From positions 8,122,001 to 8,186,000 of the forward strand of contig NZ_JACHMQ010000001.1 in assembly GCF_014208105.1 (NCBI RefSeq): 64,000 bases of DNA. Reading direction: 5' to 3'. The notes beneath the pieces are model-generated. The model was not told the DNA's origin, did not search any database, and was given only the letters and a program-made list of their open reading frames with translations. The translations under genes were made by a program, and so were the position numbers. Origin of the DNA: Actinomadura coerulea. Lineage in GTDB: Bacteria > Actinomycetota > Actinomycetes > Streptosporangiales > Streptosporangiaceae. This document shows, one piece after another, positions 63,966 to 64,000 of the stretch (positions within the stretch are counted from its first letter, which is position 1; every line of letters starts with the position of its first letter).

Positions 63966-64000
63966 CAAGGTCGTCCCTTCCCCGCGGCCGCGCTTCTGTA

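Overview
The window is very GC-rich, densely packed and full of 4-base start/stop overlaps. It carries hallmarks of a filamentous actinomycete: ergothioneine genes, DUF397 and DUF574-type proteins, a PucR-controlled uricase pathway, a KstR-type steroid locus and a HutH/U/F/I histidine pathway. It resembles Actinomadura or a related Streptosporangiales member, but this assignment is inference. No rRNA, tRNA, CRISPR array, insertion sequence or phage gene was seen, so it reads as a chromosomal stretch of metabolic operons.

Layout. 1-6618: a lipid-type biosynthetic cluster. A truncated divergent P450 is followed by a tight operon of a KAS III-like condensing enzyme, a GT2 glycosyltransferase, a second paralogous P450, an AMP-forming ligase and an extended SDR, a set that recalls OleA/OleC/OleD. 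6617-8308: an HTH/Clp-N protein with a striking double operator, then an alpha/beta hydrolase lacking its catalytic Ser and His. 8325-18853: a PucR regulator divergent from a nine-gene operon running from xanthine through urate and allantoin to ureidoglycolate. 18854-20112: an Rpn-like protein with a TTA codon and an orphan DUF397 protein. 20217-24445: a KstR-like TetR gene divergent from fadD17-fadE27-fadE26, where fadD17 is broken by an internal deletion. 24511-30434: glutamate decarboxylase, a TetR/MFS efflux pair, a rhomboid-like protein and a membrane-anchored sigma-like protein.

30687-35033: ergothioneine genes egtABCD. 35037-40542: an SGNH lipoprotein, a membrane acyltransferase, a cysteine dioxygenase divergent from a LacI regulator, and an aromatic amino acid lyase homologue with an abnormal MIO triad. 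40706-44128: an OpuC-type compatible-solute ABC transporter. 44315-49079: a P450/methyltransferase pair, a GNAT enzyme, a secreted protein of unknown function and an SDR enzyme behind a perfect TetR-type palindrome. 49083-56908: an IclR regulator divergent from hutH-hutU-M20 amidohydrolase-hutF-hutI. 56929-63965: a ferritin-like protein, a flavin reductase, SppA, a NUDIX-NYN fusion, an ACT protein, GlgB and a small conserved hypothetical protein.

How it works together. Much of the window is nitrogen salvage. Purines are degraded to ureidoglycolate and histidine to glutamate, each under its own pathway-type regulator (PucR, probably IclR). Osmolyte import, ergothioneine, GABA formation and ferritin suit a soil organism facing osmotic, acid and oxidative stress. 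The most novel parts are the ole-like cluster with its paired P450s, the lyase with a Gly-Thr-Gly triad, the double operator covering both promoter elements of the Clp-N gene, and the broken steroid ligase behind an intact KstR box.
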